Source: Pseudoxanthomonas sangjuensis (GTDB lineage: Bacteria > Pseudomonadota > Gammaproteobacteria > Xanthomonadales > Xanthomonadaceae). Taken from it: a DNA stretch of 64,000 nucleotides. The stretch is from the NCBI RefSeq assembly GCF_010211755.1, contig NZ_PDWR01000012.1, forward strand, positions 27,899-91,898, given 5' to 3'. Within the stretch, counting starts at the first letter, position 1, and every line of letters starts with the position of its first letter. Both the position numbers and the translations under genes were made by a program. This document shows positions 28,192 through 37,438 of this stretch, one piece after another. The notes under the pieces are model-generated. The model was given only the letters and a program-made list of their open reading frames with translations, had not been told where the DNA came from and ran no database searches.

Positions 28192-30318
28192 ATGCACCCC
28201 CTGCTTCCGCTGGCCCTCGTGGCCCTGCTCTGCCTGCTGGCCGCTTCGCGCAAATGGATCTGGACCAAGGCGGCGCTGCTCGCCCTGCTGCTGCTGGCGC
28301 TCAGCGCCTGGTGGCTGGTCGACCGGCTCAGCGGCGACGGCATCAACGCCGCCACCCTGTACCACCTGCGCGCCGGCGTGGACGGCGCCGGGATCAGCGA
28401 CTTCAGCGACCAGATCGCGGCCTTCCTCGCCCTGGCGGCGGTTTCCCTGGTGGTACCGCTGGGCCTGGCGTGGCTGAGCCCGGCCCGCGGCGGCGGCCGC
28501 CGCGGCGCATTGGCGCTGGCCGGGTTCGTCGCCCTCTTCGCGCTCACCGTGCGGTTCAGCCCGTTGTACACGGACGGCCAGCGCATCGCCCGATCGCTGC
28601 GCCCGGCCGATGCCGCCGCGGTCGCCGCCGAATACCGGCAACCGGCCGTGCCGTTGCGCAACCGCAAGAACATCGTCTGGATCTACGGCGAAAGCCTGGA
28701 ACGCACCTACCTGGATCCGCAGGCCTTCCCCGGGCTGATGCCGAACCTGTCGCGACTGGCCGGCGAAGCGCTGGATTTCCGCGACGTAGCCTCGGCCGAA
28801 GGCAGCGGCTGGACCATCGCCGGGCTGGTGGCGTCGATGTGCGGGGTGCCGCTGACCACCGCGCCCGGCGACGAGAACAGCATGGGGCGGATGGACCAGT
28901 TCCTGCCCGGCGCGCACTGCCTGGGCGACTACCTGAAGGAACAGGGCTACGCCACCCGTTTCCTCGGCGGCGCCGACGCCGATTTCGCGGCCAAGGGCGC
29001 GTTCCTGGCCAGCCACGGCTTCGACCGGGTCAAGGAAAAGAACGACTACCGCGCCGCCGGGGTATCGCGGCGGCACTTCTCCAACTGGGGCGTGCACGAC
29101 GACGTGCTGCTGGACGACGCCTGGGACAGCTTCCAGCAGCTGTCGCGCGCCGGCCGGCCGTTCCTGCTGACCGCGCTGACCATGGATACGCACCACCCGG
29201 CCGGGCACCTGCCGGTGAGCTGCCGCGACATCCGCTACGACAGCCCCTATGGCGACATCGGCCTGCTGAAGGCGCTCAAGTGCAGCGACCGACTGATCTC
29301 GCGGCTGGTGGAAAGGATCCGCCGCAGCCCCTGGGCCGACGACACGATCATCGTCGTCGCCTCCGACCATCTGGCCATGCCCAACGACCTCAGCGAGGTG
29401 CTGGCCGGGCTGCACCGCGAGAACCTGCTGCTGTTCCTCGGCCCCGGCATCCGGCCGCGCAGCATCGCCCGCGGCGGCAGCACGCTGGACAGCGGCGCGA
29501 CCCTGCTGCAGTTGCTGGATCCGGACAAGCAGGCGCTCGGCTTCGGCCGTTCGCTGCTGGCTGCCGGTGCCACGGCCAGCGCCAGCGCCGCCGCCAGCCG
29601 CGACGGCGGCAAGGACTACCCGCGCTACCTGGCCTTCGCCCGCCAGCTGTGGACCGGCACCGACACGCGCACCCTGCGCGTCGACGACGACGGCCGGGTC
29701 GTGGTCGGCCGGCAGCGGATCCAGCCGCCGCTGATGCTGGAATACGACCGCGACTGGAACATCCGCGCGATGGTGCTCAACGACGCGCCGCGCCAGTTCA
29801 TCGACCGCCAGCCGGACAACGTGCTGGCCTACGTCGACCGCTGCACCGCCTTCCTCGACGATTCGCTGCGCGGCGAGTGGTGCGCCGCGCTGTGGGACCG
29901 CAACGACAACCTGCAGCTGTACACCGGCGCGCAGTTGCGGCACGGGGTGCAGGTCAGCGCGTCGCCGGCGTACACCGACGTGCCGCGGCCGCGGCCGCGC
30001 CGGCCGCTGACGATCGGCGTCGAGGACCAGCGCATGCGCGCCGGCGGCTACCAGTTGCTGCTGCGCGCGCGCGACCTGCCGGCGCATCCGTTCTGGCTGG
30101 AAGCGGTGTCGTCGCAAGGCAGGGTCATCCATGCCCGCGAATGGATACAGCCGGGCGCGCAGGCTGGCGACCTCCTGCGCCTGCCGCTGTGGCTGGACAC
30201 GAGCGTGGAAGGCCTGGAAGTCCGGGCCTGGCTGGACTACACCGAGTTCATCCAGGTCGACCGCATGGCCGTGGTGCGCGACCGCAATGCGCGCGTGGCC
30301 CAGGCCACGCACGGTTGA
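28192..30318 (+). CDS. opgB: OpgB/MdoB-like phosphoglycerol transferase
   Basis: A 708-residue membrane enzyme. Up to about residue 120 it has four hydrophobic segments; a sulfatase/LTA-synthase-like periplasmic domain follows. It closely follows E. coli OpgB as I remember it: WIYGESLERTYLD, SGWTIAGLVAS with the likely Thr nucleophile, DTHHPAGH and SDHLAM metal ligands, and the conserved YVDRC...WC cysteines. OpgB moves phosphoglycerol from phosphatidylglycerol to osmoregulated periplasmic glucans. The 275 bases upstream (divergent from aspS) show no clear promoter. It is followed by the SIMPL gene. Confidence 0.85.
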   Translation: MHPLLPLALVALLCLLAASRKWIWTKAALLALLLLALSAWWLVDRLSGDGINAATLYHLRAGVDGAGISDFSDQIAAFLALAAVSLVVPLGLAWLSPARGGGRRGALALAGFVALFALTVRFSPLYTDGQRIARSLRPADAAAVAAEYRQPAVPLRNRKNIVWIYGESLERTYLDPQAFPGLMPNLSRLAGEALDFRDVASAEGSGWTIAGLVASMCGVPLTTAPGDENSMGRMDQFLPGAHCLGDYLKEQGYATRFLGGADADFAAKGAFLASHGFDRVKEKNDYRAAGVSRRHFSNWGVHDDVLLDDAWDSFQQLSRAGRPFLLTALTMDTHHPAGHLPVSCRDIRYDSPYGDIGLLKALKCSDRLISRLVERIRRSPWADDTIIVVASDHLAMPNDLSEVLAGLHRENLLLFLGPGIRPRSIARGGSTLDSGATLLQLLDPDKQALGFGRSLLAAGATASASAAASRDGGKDYPRYLAFARQLWTGTDTRTLRVDDDGRVVVGRQRIQPPLMLEYDRDWNIRAMVLNDAPRQFIDRQPDNVLAYVDRCTAFLDDSLRGEWCAALWDRNDNLQLYTGAQLRHGVQVSASPAYTDVPRPRPRRPLTIGVEDQRMRAGGYQLLLRARDLPAHPFWLEAVSSQGRVIHAREWIQPGAQAGDLLRLPLWLDTSVEGLEVRAWLDYTEFIQVDRMAVVRDRNARVAQATHG

Positions 30319-30403
30319 CCCCGGCGCGCCGCCGCCGGCACCGGCCCGCGCAACCTGCGCGCCGCGGGATTAAGCTAGCGGCCGACGCCCCGGGGGACAT
30401 CGC

Positions 30404-31117
30404 ATGCAGACGGCTTCCAACCATCGCAACCTGATCGCCGCGCTGCTGGTCGCCGCCGGCCTGGCCGCCGCCGGCTGGTTCGCCGCGCAGGGCATGGCGC
30501 GGCTGCGCACCGCCGACCGCTTCGTCACGGTCAAGGGCTCGGCGGAAAAGATCGTCGACGCCGACCTGGTGGTCTGGCCGCTGGCGCAGACCGTGGTCGG
30601 CAACGACCTGGCCGCGGTGCAGGCCGGGCTGGAAAGCAACAACGCGACGATCCGCGCCTTCCTGACCGGGGCCGGTTTCAAGGACGACGAGATCGTGGTC
30701 TCGCCACCGCGGCTCGAGGACCGCTGGGCCTGGTCGTACGGCGACAACCGCCCGCCGGAGCGCTACCGCTATTCGAACACCGTGACCCTGCGCAGCAACC
30801 GCGTCGCCGAAGCGCTGGCGGCGTTGCGCCGCAGCGGCGACCTGGTCGGCAAGGGCGTGATGCTGAACGCCGAGGAAGGCGGCGGCCCGGATTTCGAATA
30901 CACCCGGCTCAACGAGATCAAGCCGGCGCTGATCGCCGAGGCGACCGCGAACGCGCGCAAATCGGCCGAACAGTTCGCCAAGGATTCCGGCGCGCGGCTG
31001 GGAGGCATCCGCAGCGCCAACCAGGGCGTGGTGTCGATCACCGACCGCGACCGCGGCAGCCCGCAAGTCAAGACCGTGCGCGTGGTGACGACGGTGGAGT
31101 ATTTCCTGAAGGACTGA
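30404..31117 (+). CDS. SIMPL-domain (DUF541) periplasmic protein
   Basis: A 237-residue protein with an N-terminal anchor or uncut signal (LIAALLVAAGLAAAGWFAAQG) and a SIMPL/DUF541 fold (about 40-237; FVTVKGSAEKIVDADLVVWPL, RYRYSNTVTLRSNRV, VRVVTTVEYFLKD). SIMPL proteins form periplasmic rings in some bacteria and E. coli YggE is linked to oxidative stress, but no activity is settled. It lies 85 bases after opgB, and may be co-transcribed with it, and converges on fmdB with a 7-base gap. Confidence 0.85.
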   Translation: MQTASNHRNLIAALLVAAGLAAAGWFAAQGMARLRTADRFVTVKGSAEKIVDADLVVWPLAQTVVGNDLAAVQAGLESNNATIRAFLTGAGFKDDEIVVSPPRLEDRWAWSYGDNRPPERYRYSNTVTLRSNRVAEALAALRRSGDLVGKGVMLNAEEGGGPDFEYTRLNEIKPALIAEATANARKSAEQFAKDSGARLGGIRSANQGVVSITDRDRGSPQVKTVRVVTTVEYFLKD

Positions 31118-31124
31118 GCGCGGC

Positions 31125-31478
31125 TCAGCCCGACGTCGCCGCCGGCTTGCTCTCGGCCTTCGCCGGCGCGGACTCGGCCGGCTTCGATTCGGCCGGCTTC
31201 GATTCGGCCGGCTTCGATTCGGCCGGCTTCGATTCGGCCGGCTTCGATTCGCCACCGCCGGCGCCGTCGCCGGCGAGGTTGCGTTTCTTGTCGCCGTCCT
31301 TCTTGAAGTCGGTCTCGTACCAGCCGCCGCCGGCCAGCCGGAACGACGGCGCGGTCAACTGGCGCCTGATCGCCGGCTTGCCGCAGGACGGGCAGTTCTC
31401 CGGGTCGGGATCGGACAGCTTCTGCAGGCGGTCGAAACGATGGCCGCATTCGGCGCATTCGAAGGCATAGATCGGCAT
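31125..31478 (-). CDS. FmdB-type zinc-ribbon protein with ESKPA repeats
   Basis: A 117-residue protein. Residues 1-45 form the FmdB/CxxC zinc ribbon (MPIYAFECAECGHRF and ENCPSCGKP). After a middle Gly-rich linker the C-terminal tail is five ESKPA units, acidic-basic-Pro/Ala and surely disordered, ending KPAATSG. FmdB-type genes are usually next to aspS and their function is unclear; a regulatory or RNA/protein-binding role is a guess. Here the gene is separated from aspS by two plus-strand genes. Confidence 0.88.
   Translation of the reverse strand: MPIYAFECAECGHRFDRLQKLSDPDPENCPSCGKPAIRRQLTAPSFRLAGGGWYETDFKKDGDKKRNLAGDGAGGGESKPAESKPAESKPAESKPAESKPAESAPAKAESKPAATSG
31171..31245. repeat. 15-bp tandem repeat, five units, inside the fmdB-type gene
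   Basis: The unit GATTCGGCCGGCTTC repeats five times (31171, 31186, 31201, 31216, 31231); only the first differs, with GAC for GAT. It encodes the ESKPA units in frame, so changes in copy number would lengthen or shorten the tail without a frameshift. Confidence 0.95.
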
Positions 31479-31692
31479 GGCGGGCGTTGGCGGAGAATGG
31501 AAGCTGCCGCCGATTTTAGGGCAAACGCCGCGTTTTCAAGCCTTTCCGGCGCCGCGACCGGGGGGCCGCGCCCGGCGCCCGCGGGATTGGGGCCCGCGAT
31601 GAATACGAATGCAGCCGCCCATGTTGCGCCCGCACCGTCCCCGATACTTTGCCCGCCCCCACGCATATCCACTTCCCGAAAAGGACGACGTC

Positions 31693-34017
31693 ATGCGGAA
31701 CCGGTTGTCGTGGCTGTTCCTCCCGCTGTTGCTGTCCCTCGCGGCATTGCTGTTCGCGCCATCGGCGAACGTGCAGGCGGCGATCAACGCGCAGAACCTG
31801 GGCGCCAAATACGACGCGTCGCAGGGCAACATCACCTTCCGCGTCTATTCGTCGCGGGCCAGCCGCATCGAGGTGTGGCTGTACAAGACCGCGTCCGGCG
31901 CGCAGGAAAGGGTGCGCTACGTGCTGACCAAGGACGCCGCGAGCAACGTCTGGTCGAAGACGGTTTCGGTGGCCACGCTGCGGAACTCGTACGGCATCAC
32001 CGGCACGGTCTACTACGGCTACCGCGCGTGGGGCCCGAATTGGCCTTACAACAGCGGCTGGACCAAGGGCAGCGGCACGGGCTTCGTCAGCGACGTCGAC
32101 GCCGGCGGCAACCGCTTCAACCCGAACAAGCTGCTGCTCGACCCCTATGCGGTCGAAATCAGCCAGGACCCCCAGACCGCCAGTTGCACCGACGGCACGA
32201 TCTACGCCAGCGGCGCCAGCCACCGCAACAAGGACAGCGGCGCCTGCGCGCCGAAGGGCATCGTGCTGGCGGCGGACGCCACTTCCACCGGCACCAAGCC
32301 GACCCGCGCCTTCAAGGACGACATCGTCTACGAGGTGCACCTGCGCGGGCTGACGATGAACGACACCTCGCTGCCGGTGGCGCTGCGCGGCACCTATGCC
32401 GGCGCGGCGACGAAGGCCGCGTATCTCGCCGGCCTCGGGGTCTCCGCGGTCGAGTTCCTGCCGGTGCAGGAAACCCAGAACGACCAGAACGACATCGACC
32501 CGGATTCGGACAGCGGCGACAACTACTGGGGCTACATGACCCTGAACTGGTTCGCGCCGGACCGCCGTTATTCGTCGGACAAGAGCCCCGGCGGCCCGAC
32601 CCGCGAATGGAAGTCGATGGTCAAGGCCTTCCACGATGCCGGCATCAAGGTCTACATCGACGTGGTCTACAACCACACCGGCGAGGGCGGCGCGTGGGGC
32701 GGCACCGATGGGGTGAGCGTCTACAACGTCCTGTCGTGGCGCGGCCTCGACAACCCAACCTACTACTCGCTGACCGGCGACTACCAGCATTCGTGGGACA
32801 ACACCGGCGTCGGCGGCAACTACAACACCCGCAACACGATCGCGCAGGACCTGATCGTCGACTCGCTGGCGTACTGGCGCGACGCGCTGGGCGTGGACGG
32901 CTTCCGCTTCGATCTCGCCTCGGTGCTCGGCAACACCTGCCAGCACGGCTGCTTCAACTTCGACAAGATGGATTCCGGCAATGCGCTGAACCGCATCGTC
33001 GCCGAACTGCCGCCGCGCCCCGCGGCCGGCGGCAGCGGCGTCGACCTGATCGCCGAGCCGTGGGCGATCGGCGGCAACTCCTACCAGGTCGGCGGCTTCC
33101 CCAGCGGGTGGTCGGAATGGAACGGCGGTTTCCGCGATGCCGTCCGCAAGAAGCAGAACAAGCTCGGCGTCGAAACCGTCACCACCGGCACGCTGGCGAC
33201 GCGCTTCGCCGGTTCGTCCGACCTGTACGGGGACGACGGCCGCAAGCCGTGGCATTCGGTGAACTTCCTCGTCGCCCACGACGGCTTCACGCTGAACGAC
33301 CTGTACGCCTACAACAGCAAGCAGAACAACCAGGCCTGGCCGTACGGACCGTCCGACGGCGGCGAGGACAACAACAACAGCTGGAACCAGGGCGGCGTCG
33401 CCGCCGACCAGCGCAAGGCCGCGCGTACCGGCATGGCCCTGCAGCTGCTCAGCGCCGGCGTGCCGATGCTCACCGGCGGCGACGAAGCGCTGCGCACGCT
33501 GTTCGGCAACAACAATCCGTACAACCTGGATTCGCCGGCGAACTGGCTGTACTGGACCCGCGACGGCTACGAGGCGGATTTCCAGACCTTCACCCAACGT
33601 CTGATCGCGTTCCGCAAGGCGCATCCGTCGCTGCGCCCGTCCGCGTTCTATTCGGGCGCGGACAACAACGGCAACGTGATGGAACAGCTGCGCTGGTTCA
33701 GGCCGGACGGCGCGCAGGCCGACGCCGCCTACTTCAACGACGTCAACAACCACGCGATCGCTTGGCGCATCGATGGCAGCGAATTCGGCGATCCGGCCAG
33801 CGCGATCTACGTCGCCTACAACGGCTGGTCCGGGCAGGTGAACTTCACGCTGCCGTGGCCGGGCAACGGCAAGCAATGGTACCGGGTCACCGACACCGCG
33901 ACGTGGAACGAAGGCGGCGGGACGGTGAAGCTGCCCGGCACCGAGGATTTCATCGGCGGCGAATGGACGAGCTACGGCCTGCAGGGCCGCTCGGTGCTGG
34001 TGCTGATCGCGAAGTGA
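31693..34017 (+). CDS. Secreted isoamylase (GH13 glycogen/amylopectin debranching enzyme)
   Basis: A 774-residue enzyme with a Sec signal peptide (ending ANVQAA, about residue 30), an N-terminal CBM48-like domain (ITFRVYSSRASRIEVWLYK) and a GH13 barrel. The catalytic set is complete: region I DVVYNH (323-328), nucleophile Asp407 in GFRFD, acid/base Glu455 in LIAEPW, and His529-Asp530 in VAHDG. It matches the Pseudomonas amyloderamosa isoamylase type, which cuts alpha-1,6 branches. Two Cys pairs suit an exported protein. ATG at 31693 is preceded by AAAAGGA; an in-frame ATG at 31609 has no signal peptide. Possible roles are starch use outside the cell or in the periplasm. Confidence 0.92.
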   Translation: MRNRLSWLFLPLLLSLAALLFAPSANVQAAINAQNLGAKYDASQGNITFRVYSSRASRIEVWLYKTASGAQERVRYVLTKDAASNVWSKTVSVATLRNSYGITGTVYYGYRAWGPNWPYNSGWTKGSGTGFVSDVDAGGNRFNPNKLLLDPYAVEISQDPQTASCTDGTIYASGASHRNKDSGACAPKGIVLAADATSTGTKPTRAFKDDIVYEVHLRGLTMNDTSLPVALRGTYAGAATKAAYLAGLGVSAVEFLPVQETQNDQNDIDPDSDSGDNYWGYMTLNWFAPDRRYSSDKSPGGPTREWKSMVKAFHDAGIKVYIDVVYNHTGEGGAWGGTDGVSVYNVLSWRGLDNPTYYSLTGDYQHSWDNTGVGGNYNTRNTIAQDLIVDSLAYWRDALGVDGFRFDLASVLGNTCQHGCFNFDKMDSGNALNRIVAELPPRPAAGGSGVDLIAEPWAIGGNSYQVGGFPSGWSEWNGGFRDAVRKKQNKLGVETVTTGTLATRFAGSSDLYGDDGRKPWHSVNFLVAHDGFTLNDLYAYNSKQNNQAWPYGPSDGGEDNNNSWNQGGVAADQRKAARTGMALQLLSAGVPMLTGGDEALRTLFGNNNPYNLDSPANWLYWTRDGYEADFQTFTQRLIAFRKAHPSLRPSAFYSGADNNGNVMEQLRWFRPDGAQADAAYFNDVNNHAIAWRIDGSEFGDPASAIYVAYNGWSGQVNFTLPWPGNGKQWYRVTDTATWNEGGGTVKLPGTEDFIGGEWTSYGLQGRSVLVLIAK

Positions 34018-34062
34018 CCCCGATGCGGCCCGTCCGGCCGTGGTGCGGCGCGGGCGGCGGGG

Positions 34063-35313
34063 TCAAGGATCCGGTGGCGCGGACTTCCCGCCGCCGGCAT
34101 GCAGTTCCGAGGTTCCCGGGGGAAGCAGCGTCGCGGCCGCACCGCCGGCCGCCGGCGCGCGCGGCTCGCTCGGCTCGTTCTCGATCGGATCGATGTCGAA
34201 CGGCGAACGGAACACCAGCGACGGCAGCAGGGTATTCAACGCGGCGTACAGCAACAGGCCGCCGAACAACGCGTCGGGCACGGCGAAGCGCGTGCGCAGG
34301 ACCGCCGCCAGCACCAGGGTGAACACCAGGGTCGGGGTCAGCGCCAACGACACGCGCAGGCTGCTGCGCGCGCTTTCGCCGAACAGCAACCGCCGCTGCA
34401 CCCAGACCATGCCGATGCGCAGCGGCAGCACCAGCAGGGTCATGGCCAGGCCGATCGCCAGCGCGTCCACGCTCAGCGCCCCGGCCGGCACCTTGGTGCC
34501 CGCCTCGAAGAAATAGAACGGCACGAAGAACGAGGCGAACAGGCGCAGCGCGTGCAGGTTGTCGTGCGAGGCCAGCGACGGCATCCGCGCCTGCAGCAGG
34601 CGCGCGACCAGGCCGGCGATGAAGGCGCCGACCAGGTAGTACACGCCCAGCTTGTAGGTGATGAAGGCCGCGACCATGCCCACCATCACCAGCAGCGAGA
34701 ATTCCGAACCCGGCGCGTGCGGCGCCACCCAGCGGCCCATGGCCACGAAGAACAGCGGCAGCCCCGCCAGCATCGCCAGCATGGCCGCGGTGGACAGGCC
34801 CATGCGCAGCGGGTCGCCGGCCTGCAGCACCACGAACAACGCGGCCAGGGCGAGGATTTCGCCGGCGATGGCCTTGCTGGTGACCCAGAACCGCTCGTTC
34901 GCGTCCAGGCCCAGCCGGGCCAGGGTGTCGAGGATGAAGCCGGTCGAGGGAGTCAGCAGGGCCAGCGCCAGCAACGCCGCCGGCTGCCACGGCAGGTCGA
35001 AATAGCGCCACGCCAGCCACGCCGTGCCGGCCAGCGTGGCGCCGCGCACGGCCAGGTGCGCCAGCAGCGGCCACAGGCCGCGGCGCAGTTCGGCCAGGTC
35101 GACTTCCAGGCCGGCGAACAGGAACAGCGAGGAAATGCCCAGCGTGGACAGCAGCACGATCACCGGGTCGTGCGTGCGCTCGCCCAGCCACAGCATCGCG
35201 CCGATGCCGAACGCCAGGCAGGTCAGCGGCGCCGGGATCTTCCAGCGCTGCAGCGCGCGCGGGATCACCAGCAGGGCGAAGATCAGCAGCAGGTAGACCA
35301 GTTCCTTGCTCAT
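34063..35313 (-). CDS. CPA2-type cation:proton antiporter
   Basis: A 416-residue membrane protein with about 12 spans (KELVYLLLIFALLVIPRALQRW, TLGISSLFLFAGLEVDLAELRR, VYYLVGAFIAGLVARLL). The LFLFAGLEVDL segment is the KefB/CPA2 signature. Unlike the second antiporter in the window it has no C-terminal RCK/TrkA domain, but a short Pro/Ala/Gly tail. The ion (Na+ or K+) is unknown. AAGGAC precedes the ATG at 35313; a nine-base C tract lies just upstream of that. It is downstream of yheS on the same strand and convergent with the isoamylase. Confidence 0.85.
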   Translation of the reverse strand: MSKELVYLLLIFALLVIPRALQRWKIPAPLTCLAFGIGAMLWLGERTHDPVIVLLSTLGISSLFLFAGLEVDLAELRRGLWPLLAHLAVRGATLAGTAWLAWRYFDLPWQPAALLALALLTPSTGFILDTLARLGLDANERFWVTSKAIAGEILALAALFVVLQAGDPLRMGLSTAAMLAMLAGLPLFFVAMGRWVAPHAPGSEFSLLVMVGMVAAFITYKLGVYYLVGAFIAGLVARLLQARMPSLASHDNLHALRLFASFFVPFYFFEAGTKVPAGALSVDALAIGLAMTLLVLPLRIGMVWVQRRLLFGESARSSLRVSLALTPTLVFTLVLAAVLRTRFAVPDALFGGLLLYAALNTLLPSLVFRSPFDIDPIENEPSEPRAPAAGGAAATLLPPGTSELHAGGGKSAPPDP

Positions 35314-35326
35314 GCGGTCCTTCCGT

Positions 35327-35335
35327 GGGGGGGGG
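35327..35335. repeat. Nine-base homopolymer before the antiporter start
   Basis: Nine consecutive G on plus (C on the transcribed strand of the antiporter), 14-22 bases upstream of its ATG and next to the Shine-Dalgarno AAGGAC. It is the longest homopolymer I noticed in the window. Confidence 0.9.
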
Positions 35336-35347
35336 CAGTTCCCGCCA

Positions 35348-35375
35348 ATTCCTAATCGCTGGCGGCTTAGGGAAT
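35348..35375 (-). repeat. Hairpin between yheS and the antiporter
   Basis: ATTCCTAA (35348-35355) pairs with TTAGGGAAT (35367-35375) apart from one bulged G, around an 11-base loop. It starts right after the yheS stop on minus; with no T tract it may weaken, not stop, read-through into the antiporter gene. Confidence 0.4.
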
Positions 35376-35377
35376 GG

Positions 35378-37237
<1,860 letters not shown>

Positions 37238-37438
37238 CGGGATTGCTGGCTAATAACCGGAAAGAATATGCAGATGAACAGGATTCCTGCGACGCAATTC
37301 TATCGCTTAACCATTATTTGACTTCGGTGCCCCGGGTTCGAACCGCCTCATGGCGACACGATTCGACCCGCCCGGCCCGGCGACCCGACCTGGCGCCGGT
37401 GCCCGCTCCCCCTCCCCCCTCGTTTCCGGAGTCCTTCC

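Noticed and set aside
34018..34062. A terminator between the isoamylase and the antiporter
   Set aside because: Only short GC-rich self-complementary words are present (CGGCCCGTCCGGCCG), with no solid stem or T tract.
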